64,000 nt of DNA from Cordylochernes scorpioides (GCA_030710605.1 CP092882.1:18548446-18612445); one strand, 5' to 3'; shown: positions 44,864-55,901, numbered from the stretch's first letter. Made by a program: numbers and translations. Notes: generated by a model not told the origin, from the sequence alone.

Positions 44864-45837
44864 CTGTTACCCACACACTTGGCTCTCTTACACTGATATA
44901 TGCTAATTTGTAAGTAGGATAATGGAAGAGAAACAAATTATTTTCATAGAGAGTGAAGTAGCGACTTTTATATATATATAAGATTCTCTAAAGAATGAAC
45001 ATTTAAAAACATGGATACGCCTAGTCTCTCCTTAAGGTAATCTCTCTTTGAGGCTTACACACTAGTTAGTTCAGTTAAGAGATTTTTTTGCCTAAGTATT
45101 CAGCTAAGTATGCCGCGTACTTGGACTCCCTGGGTTTATCTTCTTTTAAAATCTTTCATCTGGCACAACACTCACTGATGCATTACACTTGTCTTGACAC
45201 AACACCCACTCTGACATGACACTCATTCTGAAGTGCACTTTGGTAGCTTTTCTAATCTCAATAAAAATAACTCTTCTCTGCAACTGTTCTTGGAAATAAA
45301 CCAATTTATGCTGAAAAAAAATGTGTTTAAAATTGTTTTAAAATATATAATTTGTGGATTCCAGATTGGACAACTTAAAAAAAAAGAAAATTAATGTAGG
45401 ATCAAATAGGGAAACTATGCATGTTATTTCAATACAGTAGATCCTTCCAAGAGGTATTGTCTAAATAAAAACAATGGATAACTGACTCTGTTGAAGGTGG
45501 ATTGATATATAGTCATTTTTGATATTACAAAGGTCCATTAGTTATTTAATTACTATATTGAAACTATGTTGTTCTCAAGACTTCCACTCACAGTTTACTT
45601 ATTTTGTGATTTAGCCTCAATTAGTACTTTAGAACTTCCATGAGAGGACATCTCTCTACAAAGAAAAGTTTCCACCTCACCATAATTTCCATTCTTACTC
45701 TTCAGTAGCTCTCCGGTAAGATAACACCTCTTCTTAAAGGACACTTTGTCTCTTAAACTAGGTGTTGTCCTTTAAGAGAAGTTCTACTAAATCCTTTTTT
45801 GTGCTACTGGTAATTCAGGTTCACCTCTCCTTAACAA

Positions 45838-45905
45838 TAAAGTCGGTGGACGAGTGGGTAACCCCCTCGATTCCCGACAGTCATGAACCGGGATTGAATC
45901 CCGCG
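45838..45905 (+). repeat. Different tRNA-like SINE head
   Basis: GTCGGTGGACGAGTGGGTAA ... GGGATTGAATCCCGCG has A-box and B-box spacing of a tRNA, but no matching acceptor stem. Inserted in the first unit of the MITE-derived array. Confidence 0.45.
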
Positions 45906-46428
45906 TTTAAATTTTGTTTAATATGTGAATAACCTTCACATATTATTCACTGTTCAATTATCATGAACTAGGTTGCTCTTGCTGAGTGGTACCTATTAAT
46001 GTGATTTGAACCAGAGAGACCAGACCTCTCCTTAAATAACATTTTGGCTCTGAAACTAGGTGCTGTCCTTTAAGAGAAGTTATACTGAAATCCTTTTTTG
46101 TGCTATTGGTAATTCAGGTTCACCTCTCCTTAAAGGACATTTTGGCTCTGAAACTAGGTGTTGTCATTTAAGAGAAGTTCTACTGAAATCCTTTTTTGTG
46201 CTATTGGTAATTCAGGTTCACCTCTCCTTAAAGGACATTTTGGCTCTGAAACTAGGTGTTGTCATTTAAGAGAAGTTCTACTGAAATCCTTTTTTTGTGC
46301 TACTGGTAATTCAGGTTCACCTCTTCTTAAAGGACATTTTGGCTCTGAAACTAGGTGTTGTCCTTTAAGAGAATTTCTACTGAAATCACAAGGTAATAAG
46401 ACCAAATCCAAATAAAAAAATAGTGTGT

Positions 46429-46462
46429 GACGTTTCGGTAACAGCATTGTTACCATCTTCAG
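46429..46462 (-). ncRNA. Hammerhead-like core, left arm
   Basis: Minus strand CTGAAGA ... GAAACGTC with a 6-bp stem II, left arm of the palindrome at 46388-46613. Confidence 0.38.
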
Positions 46463-46506
46463 ACAAAAGTACTGAATGTACTTTCTTCTACATTCAGTAC
46501 TTTTGT

Positions 46507-46540
46507 CTGAAGATGGTAACAACGCTGTTACCGAAACGTC
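46507..46540 (+). ncRNA. Hammerhead-like core, right arm
   Basis: Plus strand CTGAAGA ... GAAACGTC with perfect GGTAAC/GTTACC stem II, right arm of the same palindrome. Confidence 0.4.
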
Positions 46541-46740
46541 ACACACTATTTTTTTATTTGGATTTGGTCTTATTACCTTGTGTTTATAATCTATAATCCA
46601 AATTGTGCCTTATCAATTCTACTGAAATCATTTTTTTTGTGCTACTGGTAATTCAGGTTCAGTTTTACCAAGCTCCGAAGAACAAACAAATCAAAAACCA
46701 ACTTACAAATGTTAGATATAACATATGTGAGACAACCTAC

Positions 46741-46861
46741 CAAAGCAGGTCTCCATAATGGTCTCATAGTCTGTCTCCTCATTCTTGAGGTGAGATTCCA
46801 GCAGAGGGATGAAGGAGTTCATGTAGTCCTGGAGTTCATCAAGGTCCTTGTTCACTGAATC
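46741..46861 (-). CDS. DNAH6: Dynein heavy chain exon 7 (tail)
   Basis: 121 bp, phase 0 in, one base over. Encodes VNKDLDELQDYMNSFIPLLE and KNEETDYETIMETCF. Acceptor ggtgcag, donor CTTTG|GTAGGT. A tandem MITE-derived array with nested insertions lies just to the left. Confidence 0.82.
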
Positions 46862-47109
46862 CTGCACCCAGAGCTCTCAGTGGAAACAAATTGAGAAGTC
46901 ATCAATTTTATCTATATTGATAATCAGTAAAACTTCCAATGAAAGATGTGTTATGGGTGACTATACTTCCCTCTTCTTCTTGCTTAACTCCCTCTGCTCA
47001 ATCATATAAAGGCTGTGGATCTTCAGGTTTCATTAGTGTCTGCTGCAGATGAGTAGCACTCATCAATGGATAAGCCAATTAAACTGGTGAAACCGCTGGG
47101 AGGGTTCAC

Positions 47110-48050
47110 CACTGATTTGCCAGGCCCTCCCATTATTTTTTCCATTGCAGTAAAGCAGTAGAAATTGTTTAATTTTTAAAAAGAATCATACACATCTATA
47201 ATAGTTTCGAATTTTCATAACAGATGGTGCGCTAATGCATCATAAGCCAATGCAGTTGATGATGTAGTGAGGGGTTATAAGTTGGAAGTTACCCTCAGTC
47301 ACCACTCTGGAAGGTCATTGACTATAGATGACCAGAATGGTTATCAAGGACTGAACAATGCGAAACCAGAAAAAAGATGGTCCTTCATGAAAACCTCCCA
47401 GAACATCTGATTCCATATAAGAGCAGCCCACCACCGCTACATTTTGATAGCACTATGCCAATTTTAATTAGAAATTTTTGCCTGAAAAAGAAAGGTGATT
47501 GGCCTCTTAAAATAATGTGTTTAGTTTTCATTTTAAAAAATATATATATTTCAATAAACTCCAAAATATTCTACATTTCTAAATGTGTCACCCATATAAA
47601 ATTAATTTTTGTTACTTTATAATTCATTTTTTAAAGATTTACCTGAAAAACAAAGTTTTTTTTTTTATCATTCTGATTACATAACCCAGAGAAATTCAAC
47701 AAAAAAATAACGGTAAAACCTCACTATAGTGAACCACAATGAGAATAAACTTTTGGTTTACTAAATGACATCATTAATATTGGGGGAATTTTTCAGTTCA
47801 TTATAAGGGAAGAAGGCTTTGCTATACTTCTGATTCAGTCTGGTGAGGTTTCACTGAATATGCAAAAATGGAAGAGAAAAAAAATGTGAATCAGGAGGTA
47901 AAATTAAGAAAAGAGCATCTCCCCGTTCATACATCTGAATATGACTGATAGTTGGCACCATCTACCAGAATAACTATCAACTAATGGTTTTGACTAGTAT
48001 TTTGAAATCAAAGATTTTTTAAAATCAGAGATTAGTTGATACAATAGAAC
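47110..48050. other. Intron sequence with one decayed MITE
   Basis: Between exons 6 and 7. A possible old MITE at 47712-47850 (GGTAAAACCTCACTATAGTG ... GGTGAGGTTTCACTG); otherwise nothing. Confidence 0.5.
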
Positions 48051-48415
48051 CATAAAGGTTAACACCTAGTTGTAGAGCCAGAGTGTCCTTTAGAGAGAGG
48101 AGTCCTCTTACTGGAGAGTTGCTTATTGCCAAAAATGATCATTTTAGCTATGAAAATTATCCTTTGTATAGAAGTGTACATTAGTAGTAGTTTCCTCTCA
48201 TGGGTTATATTGTATTTAAACCAATAGAAGGTGCAAGCCATCAATTAATGTTCAGTTGCACAATCAGGAGATGCCTTTTTCTTTAAGAGAGGGAACTGTT
48301 ATGAAATAATGATTTAAAACTACAGTGTTCTTTGACCACAATAGATATATATTTCTCAAACTTGTGTCAGAGAGTTTCCGAAATACATAGAGTATCAAAT
48401 AAAAAGAAGGTTTAC

Positions 48416-48527
48416 CAGGATGGTCTGAATCTTGTCCTGAAGTCTATCATCGGTGGCAAAGATATAAGAGGCAACGGGCCCTCTCCCGGTGAGCTTGATG
48501 CTTTCCTGGTTCTCATGGATTACTGGT
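48416..48527 (-). CDS. DNAH6: Dynein heavy chain exon 6, copy A (left of gap)
   Basis: Second occurrence of exon 6, same 112 bp, same borders and same protein as 50595-50706. It lies in the left one of two 2.1-kb near-identical copies separated by 100 N. Either copy would splice correctly into exon 7. I cannot say which one belongs to the primary haplotype. Confidence 0.7.
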
Positions 48528-49035
48528 CTGGAGAAACACAAGCCTTATTAATACACTACTGGGTACTCAATAGACAGTGTTGTGGGAATGATCCCCATCA
48601 TTATCACTTATCCACACTAGTACAGTAATACCTGGCTAATAGATACCTCTTTAGTATGGAATTTTTGATAATATGGATTTTTTTCTGTGGTCCTGCCCCC
48701 CTAACATTTAAATCAATGTAAAAAAAAATGTTTAGTGCAGATTTGTTTTTGTTTGCCAAATTTATTTGTGAATTCAGTTTGTTTGTTAATTTTACTGTAC
48801 CTACAGCATAACCTCTTTGATTTAACCAACTATATTTTAATACACTAATTCAACCCACTATAATCCAATAATCACTAGAATTCAATCATTTTTAAAATTC
48901 CAAACAACCTATTTACTTTAACCGGCTATAATTCAACACCAACTTTAAACCCAGGTGTTGCCAATAAATTGTGTTCTAGGAAATGTCCACTAACAATGAA
49001 CACTGCGATAAATTAATAATCATCCCAACCAACTC

Positions 49036-49232
49036 AAGGTAATAAGACCAAATACAAAAAAAAAAATAGTATGTGATGTTTTTCAGTAACAGCGTTGTTA
49101 CCATCTTCAGACAAAAGTGCTGAATGGTAAGATGGTAACAATGTTGTTACCGAAACGTCACACACTATTTATTTATTTGGAGATTTGGTCTTATTACCTT
49201 GTGTTTATAATCTATAATCCAAACTGTGCCTA
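49036..49232. repeat. Palindromic repeat, family 1 (copy A; counterpart 51228-51424)
   Basis: Both arms present, core decayed (GGTAAGA ... GAAACGTC). The same element is at 51228-51424 in copy B. Confidence 0.7.
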
Positions 49233-49749
49233 ACCGTCCCAACCAACTCTAACTGAACAGAAAATTCTAATCCCTGGGGTGTGAAAATTTAAAAAGTTGG
49301 AGAACTGTGTATTTAGAGAATTGTTAAATATAATAGATTCTCAATTTAAGATCAGGCTAAGAGATACCACGAATTTCTGTCTTGAATCCAACTTCATTTA
49401 GGTCCAATATTGAATAATTAAACAGAGCATTTTTTAAAATTTGAGTTTATATTTAATTCTAAATATTGAAGGAAATTTTTAAAAAGATATACATTTCAAT
49501 GATACAAAAAGGAAGCATTAAAGGATTATTTATTACAAAATATAAGGTACAACTAGGATAATAGCTTAGGAACATAAGGTGACAGGACTACATCCAAATG
49601 AATAAACTGGACATGACATTCCTGTAACAATGCTGCTATCAAAATGTTGCCTATAGTTTATTCATTTGGATGTAGTCTTATTACCTTATAACCATTATTT
49701 TTACAGGATCCAAAGCACCATTTCTCTTCAGGGAATTTATAGTATGAAA

Positions 49750-49955
49750 AACACAAAGTAAATAAATATGTAGTGTGTGTGCTATTTCAGTAACAGCATT
49801 GTTACCATCATCAGAAAAGTACTGAATAAACAGTACTTTCATCTGATGATGGCAACAATGCTGTTACCAAAACGTCACACACTATTTATTTATTTGGAGA
49901 TTTGATCTTATTACCTAGTGTTTATAATCTATAATCCAAATTGTATGCTTTATCG
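49750..49955. repeat. Palindromic repeat, family 1 (copy A; counterpart 51944-52147)
   Basis: Right-arm core reads CTGATGA ... AAAACGTC here and GAAACGTC in copy B. A related palindrome of another subfamily lies just left (49550-49695). Confidence 0.75.
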
Positions 49956-50215
49956 TGGTATGAGAAAGAAAAAGTGTGTTCGAGTGCATGCATATCACAC
50001 ATGCTTCTCTCTACATTTTCAGGATTTTACATTAGTGGGCCCATCTAAGAAGTGTTGTTGTTGTAGTGTCCAATGAAGAGCCTCAGATGTCCCCGTGCAT
50101 CTCTATCACAGTAGTCGCAATGTCCACTATTTGGAAAGTGGGTACCGTTGCCACATTAGTCACCTTGGACCAGAATTTGGTTGAATATTCCAAGGGTCCA
50201 GGGGGGACCGCAGGG

Positions 50216-50315
50216 NNNNNNNNNNNNNNNNNNNNNNNNNNNNNNNNNNNNNNNNNNNNNNNNNNNNNNNNNNNNNNNNNNNNNNNNNNNNNNNNNNNNN
50301 NNNNNNNNNNNNNNN
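50216..50315. other. Assembly gap of 100 N between two near-identical copies
   Basis: Exactly 100 undetermined bases. The 2,080 bp to its left (48136-50215) recur almost unchanged directly to its right (50316-52407), consistent with unmerged overlapping contigs or haplotypes. Confidence 0.95.
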
Positions 50316-50594
50316 GATCATTTTAGCTCTGAAAATTGTCCTTTATATAGAAGTTTCCATTAGTGGTAGTGTCCTCTCATGGGTTATATTGTATTTAAAC
50401 CAATAGAAGGTGCAAGCCATCAATTAATGTTCAGTTGCACAATCAGGAGATGCCTTTTTCTTTAAGAGAGGGAACTGTTATGAAATAATGATTTAAAACT
50501 ACAGTGTTCTTTGACCACAATAGATATATATTTCTCAAACTTGTGTCAGAGAGTTTCCGAAATACATAGAGTATCAAATAAAAAGAAGGTTTAC

Positions 50595-50706
50595 CAGGAT
50601 GGTCTGAATCTTGTCCTGAAGTCTATCATCGGTGGCAAAGATATAAGAGGCAACGGGCCCTCTCCCGGTGAGCTTGATGCTTTCCTGGTTCTCATGGATT
50701 ACTGGT
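50595..50706 (-). CDS. DNAH6: Dynein heavy chain exon 6, copy B (right of gap)
   Basis: 112 bp encoding VIHENQESIKLTGRGPVASY and TDDRLQDKIQTIL, with acceptor ctccag and donor ATCCTG|GTAAAC. The same exon, with identical translation, occurs at 48416-48527. Only one copy is needed for the frame: exon 5 leaves 2 bases, this exon takes 1 and ends in phase 0, while two copies in a row would break the frame. The duplicate is therefore probably an assembly product. Confidence 0.7.
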
Positions 50707-52034
50707 CTGGAGAAACACAAGCCTTATTAATACACTTTCGGGTAGTCATCTGTACTCATTAGACAGTGTTGTGGGAATGATCCCCATCATTATCACTTAT
50801 CCACACTAAGTACAGTAATACCTGGCTAATAGATACCTCTTTAGTATGGAATTTTTGATAATATGGATTTTTTTCTGTGGTCCTGCCCCCCTAACATTTA
50901 AATCAATGTAAAAAAAAAATGTTTAGTGCAGAATTGTTTTTGTTTTCCAAATTTATTTGTGAATTCAGTTTGTTTGTTAATTTTACTGTACCTACAGCAT
51001 AACCTCTTTGATTTAACCAACTATATTTTAATACACTAATTCAACCCACTATAATCCAATAATCACTAGAATTCAATCATTTTTAAAATTCCAAACAACC
51101 TATTTACTTTAACCGGCTATAATTCAACACCAACTTTAAACCCAGGTGTTGCCAATAAATTGTGTTCTAGGAAATGTCCACTAACAATGAATGCTGTGAT
51201 AAATTAATAATCATCCCAACCAACTCAAGGTAATAAGACCAAATACAAAAAAAAAAATAGTATGTGATGTTTTTCAGTAACAGCGTTGTTACCATCTTCA
51301 GACAAAAGTGCTGAATGGTAAGATGGTAACAATGTTGTTACCGAAACGTCACACACTATTTATTTATTTGGAGATTTGGTCTTATTACCTTGTGTTTATA
51401 ATCTATAATCCAAACTGTGCCTAACCGTCCCAACCAACTCTAACTGAACAGAAAATTCTAATCCCTGGGGTGTGAAAATTTAAAAAGTTGGAGAACTGTG
51501 TATTTAGAGAATTGTTAAATATAATAGATTCTCAATTTAAGATCAGGCTAAGAGATACCACGAATTTTCTGTCTTGAATCCAACTTCATTTAGGTCCAAT
51601 ATTGAATAATTAAACAGAGCATTTTTTAAAATTTGAGTTTATATTTAATTCTAAATATTGAAGGAAATTTTTAAAAAGATATACATTTCAATGATACAAA
51701 AAGGAAGCATTAAAGGATTATTTATTACAAAATATAAGGTACAACTAGGATAATAGCTTAGGAACATAAGGTGACAGGACTACATCCAAATGAATAAACT
51801 GGACATGACATTCCTGTAACAATGCTGCTATCAAAATGTTGCCTATAGTTTATTCATTTGGATGTAGTCTTATTACCTTATAACCATTATTTTTACAGGA
51901 TCCAAAGCACCATTTCTCTTCAGGGAATTTATAGTATGAAAAACACAAAGTAAATAAATATGTAGTGTGTGTGCTATTTCAGTAACAGCATTGTTACCAT
52001 CATCAGAAAAGTACTGAATAAACAGTACTTTCAT

Positions 52035-52068
52035 CTGATGATGGCAACAATGCTGTTACCGAAACGTC
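52035..52068 (+). ncRNA. Hammerhead-like core with canonical CTGATGA
   Basis: Plus strand CTGATGA, stem II, GAAACGTC: both conserved blocks match the hammerhead consensus. Stem II is imperfect (GGCAAC against GTTACC). The copy-A counterpart at 49843-49876 has AAAACGTC. Confidence 0.42.
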
Positions 52069-52239
52069 ACACACTATTTATTTATTTGGAGATTTGATCT
52101 TATTACCTAGTGTTTATAATCTATAATCCAAATTGTATGCTTTATCGTGGTATGAGAAAGAAAAAGTGTGTTCGAGTGCATGCATATCACACATGCTTCT
52201 CTCTACATTTTCAGGATTTTACATTAGTGGGCCCATCTA

Positions 52240-52420
52240 AGAAGTGTTGTTGTTGTAGTGTCCAATGAAGAGCCTCAGATGTCCCCGTGCATCTCTATCA
52301 CAGTAGTCGCAATGTCCACTATTTGGAAAGTGGGTACCGTTGCCACATTAGTCACCTTGGACCAGAATTTGGTTGAATATTCCAAGGGTCCAGGGGGGAC
52401 CGCAGGGAGGTGTAGTCAGA
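52240..52420 (-). pseudogene. LINE ORF2 C-terminus fragment, duplicated with the 2.1-kb block
   Basis: Minus-strand sequence matches the last 20 or so codons at 59697 (MHGDI stop, then an ACAACA tail). The same piece is at 50050-50215 in copy A. Confidence 0.5.
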
Positions 52421-53014
52421 CTTCTTCCCCCCTAAGAAGTGTTTCAGTGGATTTTTGGGCCATGGAATCTCTTGAGGTCTACTGTGCCATCCTACGGGGA
52501 AGAGAATTAGATAGGGATTCTTCCCTGAAATCGTCAAGTTTTAATTATTGAGAGATTTATCATCTGTTGATTTTTTGTGGTTAATATTGTCCCCTCTCAC
52601 AACACTATTGATCAAAATTCTAAAAATTGGGCTGTATTGTTTTAAGAAATAATTTATAAGATGGTATATATAAAATCAAGTTAGGTGTAAGAAATCAATA
52701 CAGTTAGCTAGATGGCATAAGAAATCACAGATTAGTCAGAAGTAGTGCTTACATCTCCCTCTTCTCTTAGAATTAAAGTCACAGTATATATGGAATCTAT
52801 TTTCTAAGAAAGTCTTCAGTAAGATACATTTGAGATTTATGAAAGCAAGATTTTGCTGCTACTCCATGATAGGGTTCTTTTTGTCTAAAAACAGTGAAAG
52901 ATCGACTAGAGATTCTCTCTAGAGAATTAGATATATTGGTTAACTTGGGTAAAAATATCAATTACAATATAAAACCTTTCTAATAGCATTAACTGCTCAA
53001 TACTTCAACCTGTA

Positions 53015-53165
53015 ACATTAGATAATAAGACTAAATCCAAATAAATAAATAGTGTGTGACATTTCGGTAACAGCATTGTTACCGAAACATCACACACTTT
53101 ATTTATTTGTGTTTGGTCATTTTATCTAGTGTTTATAATCTATAATCCAAATTGTACATTATCAT
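53015..53165. repeat. Palindromic repeat, family 1, centre deleted
   Basis: The two arms meet inside stem II, leaving a continuous hairpin with no CTGANGA block. Confidence 0.7.
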
Positions 53166-53465
53166 TTAACCTGTAACAATGTATTTTGGTGATTGAGCAG
53201 TAAAATTAATATCTTCAGAAATCTCCTCATTTTATAAAAAATAAATAGCATTATAAGGTAGCAAGAGACTACACATCCAAATGAATTCTATATACAGTTA
53301 CGAGCGTCATGCGTTCTTCATCTCTTAATAATTTTTCATCTCTGTCACCGTTTGCTTTTTTTTTTGGAATGGCGCTCTCCTATTGGTTGGCTACGATCAT
53401 GCCACCTTTGCCCCCCCCCCCCACTCGCTTCTTCGTATTTGTAACTATTGTGTTGGAGCGGGTCG

Positions 53466-53618
53466 CTCCTTAAATAAATGCATATATTAGTTAATAACTA
53501 AATGGAATCCTCTCTTTCTTTTTCCCAGTAAGAGACGCCTACGGAAGCCAACAGTACATAGACAGATAAAGCACATAGGCTATAGTTATTAACTAATATA
53601 TGCATTTATTTAAGGCGC
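53466..53618. repeat. Inverted repeat with about 33-bp arms
   Basis: Left arm 53466-53500 (TTAAATAAATGCATATATTA and onward) and right arm 53583-53618 exact inverse around 80 bp that include CCCAGTAAGAGACGCCTACG. Preceded by a C13 run. Class unknown. Confidence 0.7.
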
Positions 53619-53917
53619 CAATATATAATTGTAACAAATAGTATTTGAATCAAAACATTCAATCGGGTAAAACACAGGCGTTGCCTGGGTCATTCGGCTA
53701 GTAAATTATATGTGACACTTATAGTTAACTCCTCAGACAAAAGTACAGACATTCAGCACTTATATCTAAGGTGGTCATAACATTGGTATGCTGAAATGTT
53801 TATACATAATTTATTTGAATGTGGTCTTAATATTTCTATAGAATCCAAATTGTACCTTATCATTAAACTAAATAATACAAGAAAAAAGGACCTAATCCAA
53901 ATAATTTAATAGTGTGT

Positions 53918-53951
53918 GACGTTTCGGCAACAACATTGTCACCATCATCAG
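53918..53951 (-). ncRNA. Hammerhead-like core with canonical CTGATGA
   Basis: Minus strand CTGATGA ... GAAACGTC with imperfect stem II (GGTGAC/GTTGCC). Left arm of a palindrome whose right arm core is at 53990-54023. Confidence 0.4.
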
Positions 53952-53989
53952 ACAAAAGAATAAATGGTATTTTTGATTTATTCTTTTGT

Positions 53990-54023
53990 CTGAAGATGGT
54001 AACAACGCTGTTACCGAAACGTC
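53990..54023 (+). ncRNA. Hammerhead-like core
   Basis: Plus strand CTGAAGA, perfect GGTAAC/GTTACC stem II, GAAACGTC. Confidence 0.4.
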
Positions 54024-54067
54024 ACACACTATTTATTTATTTGGATTTGGTCTTATTACTTTGTGTT

Positions 54068-54526
54068 CCCCTAGGCAGAGCTGACTGCTATAGGGCGCGT
54101 CCCCAGGTGGCGGATAGGGGAACGACCTTCAGATATGAAGGCCAGCTGCGAAACAAGCAGAATAACTCTGACAAATAAGCAGTCGCGGACCAACAGCAGC
54201 ATTGTTAGAAAAGAGGAGTAGACCTCTTTAAAAATCCTGACTTCAATTAACCCGGTTGATGGACCTCAGCAAGGGTCCCACTCCAGGGATACGGAGGAGC
54301 TGCGTCTGTACTCATGTTAGAGTCGGCAGCAAAGGCGTCTGCTTCCATGTTAGGAACGGCCTTAAACTACAGGCAAAGTCAGACTTTCACCAAAGTGTGC
54401 CTGGATCATGGTGCCATGATCAACGAAAGCTGCACCCCTACACCCCATTCCAGGACGCTCGAGGAGCATGAACTCATGGAATTCGTGTAATCTTTACACA
54501 AGGGGATAAGAAACAACAACAACAAC
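54068..54526 (+). mobile_element. LINE family B miniature element, (AAC)n tail
   Basis: 459 bp: leader-like GC-richer start and the 3' end ATGGAATTCGTGTAATCTTT then (AAC)n. ACTTTGTGTT duplicated at 54058-54067 and 54527-54536. Tail fragments of this family recur near 1350, 23372-23420, 35980-36080 and 56040-56120. Confidence 0.7.
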
Positions 54527-54542
54527 ACTTTGTGTTCAGAAT

Positions 54543-54770
54543 CAAGAGTTTTGTTTCTTTTTCTTATATCTTTTATTTCTCAAGCTTTAGGGCCAAAATG
54601 CCCTTCAACACGGAGATCCTGAAGTACAACTTCATGCAGAATAACTTGTAATGACTTGAATAAATTGTATATATATTTGGCGTGAAGTTGTACTTCAGGA
54701 ATTCCGTGTTTAAGGGCATGTTTGTCCCGAAAGCATAAGAAATAAAAGATATAAGAAAAAGAAACCCTTG
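54543..54770. repeat. Inverted repeat, about 90-bp arms
   Basis: Left arm TTTCTTTTTCTTATATCTTT and onward, right arm its inverse; a GGGCAT...GTCCC hairpin followed by GAAAGC recalls the hammerhead-like families but lacks CTGANGA. Confidence 0.5.
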
Positions 54771-54828
54771 ATTTCTTATTGATTAAATCAAAATTAAATT
54801 AAATAGCATTATAATTTTTTTTATAATA

Positions 54829-55005
54829 TAGTTAAACTTGTCTATAACGCCCCCTCTTGGGACTCACCAAAATAGGGTGCTATAGAGAGGGGGTGCTATA
54901 GACAGGTCACTTTTAATGTAAAATGTTTACATTTTAATGTTTAAAATAGGGCGCTATAGAGAGGAAGGTGCTATTTAGAGGGGGTGCTATAGTCATGTTT
55001 AACAG
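54829..55005. mobile_element. MITE, same family as 33859-34030
   Basis: 177 bp with the same internal blocks (GCCCCCTCTTGGGACTCACC); end bases slightly mutated. TA both sides; ends 54 bp from exon 5. Confidence 0.82.
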
Positions 55006-55059
55006 TATATAGAACACCAGAGAGAGATATGTGGAACTTTAGGAAAGCCACTGTTATAC

Positions 55060-55241
55060 CGGATAATAGCATAGAAGTAAGGGTCATTGCACATGTTCTC
55101 GTAGCTGGATAACACTTCTAAGGTCTTCTTGGTAATGATATCTGCTGCCTCAGTGAAGGCTTCCCGTGGTGGCTCCATGATTATGGCAGGGCCCTGGATC
55201 TTGATGTTGACAAAGAAGAGGGGCTGCCATTTCTTGCTGGC
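55060..55241 (-). CDS. DNAH6: Dynein heavy chain exon 5 (tail, N1 region)
   Basis: 182 bp encoding KKWQPLFFVNIKIQGPAIIM, then PPREAFTEAADIITKK, a recognisable dynein tail stretch. Acceptor gtgcag, donor ATCCG|GTATAA, phase 0 in and 2 out. A 177-bp MITE ends 53 bp beyond the donor. Confidence 0.85.
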
Positions 55242-55330
55242 CTGCACATCCAACCTCCATTTACTAGCTCACTTTGTAAGCAGTGATTGGGGGGGGGGGG
55301 AAGTGAGAGACAAGATTAAAACACAGTCCT

Positions 55331-55694
55331 TTTCTTCTTTATCTCCACTCAAACATATCAGGGTATCAAGTTGTAACCCTTGATGGTGTCTGTTTGACAA
55401 CCATCATGACTGGGTGAAGTAGAATGTGTCTGCCTTTGTCATTAAGACTGGGAGCACTACTCAGTGGCAGGCCAACTTAGCTCCAAAATAAATGGCCGCC
55501 TCTGACATGAGGAACAGACACCATGTGCAGCTGCTCCTAACATGGAGTAAAAACGCTGCTCATCCTATATCCCTGGATTAGGAGCCCTTACAGGGTACTA
55601 TCAGCGAGCCAGCTGAGCCCAGGTTTTTTAACGAGCTTGTTACTGCTCCCCCTCCTACTTTTTCATCTGGGCTTGGGACCGGCAAAGGCGGAGT
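55331..55694 (-). mobile_element. Miniature LINE-derived element
   Basis: Close relative of 44213-44576, about the same length; no clear target duplication seen. Confidence 0.65.
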
Positions 55695-55717
55695 TATTAT
55701 ATATATAGTTTAAAACG

Positions 55718-55901
55718 CAGTAAAACTGTAGAACCTCCCTGTAGGGGACACCTAATTGCAAAGCAAAAGTGTGCTTTAGGGAGAGGTGTCCTCTTATCAG
55801 AGAGTTGCTAAATTGTAAAAAATGGTAATTTTGCAAATGAAAACTGTTCTTTGTAGAAAGGTGTCCACTAGCGGGGTGTCTGCTAAAGGGAGGTTCTACT
55901 G
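55718..55901. mobile_element. MITE, CAGTAGAAC family
   Basis: Contains GTAGAACCTCCCTGTAGGGG and inverse end AGGGAGGTTCTACTG; left tip partly duplicated. Confidence 0.72.

Larger units (their letters stand above)
46388..46613. repeat. Palindromic repeat, family 1, inserted in a MITE-derived tandem array
   Basis: Complete palindrome splitting the last unit of the 99-bp array: TTCTACTGAAATCA stands on its left and again after 46613. Confidence 0.8.
45626..46690. repeat. 99-bp tandem array grown from a MITE, with nested insertions
   Basis: Units alternate TTTAAGAGAAGTTCTACTGA and GGTAATTCAGGTTCACCTCT; AATTCAGG recurs at 46111, 46209 and 46308, plus outer units. A tRNA-like head is inserted in the first unit and a palindromic repeat in the last. 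The short open frames here are repeat artefacts. Confidence 0.8.
48136..50215. repeat. 2.1-kb duplication, copy A
   Basis: Left copy of a near-identical direct duplication. Contains dynein exon 6, a pogo-like MITE remnant, two palindromic repeats and a LINE 3' fragment in the same order as copy B. Differences are scattered substitutions and short indels (for example around 48560 against 50740). Confidence 0.9.
50316..52407. repeat. 2.1-kb duplication, copy B
   Basis: Right copy, continuing into unique sequence after 52407. Offset from copy A is about 2,180 bp. It keeps the palindromic-repeat core at 52061-52068 as GAAACGTC where copy A has AAAACGTC. Confidence 0.9.
53883..54067. repeat. Palindromic repeat, family 1, interrupted by a retroelement
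   Basis: Both cores intact; the right arm is cut at 54067 by a LINE-derived insertion (54068-54526) that duplicated ACTTTGTGTT. Confidence 0.8.

Noticed and set aside
46060-46415. Two short repetitive open frames
   Set aside because: Produced by the 99-bp tandem repeat; the protein repeats with it and has no family.
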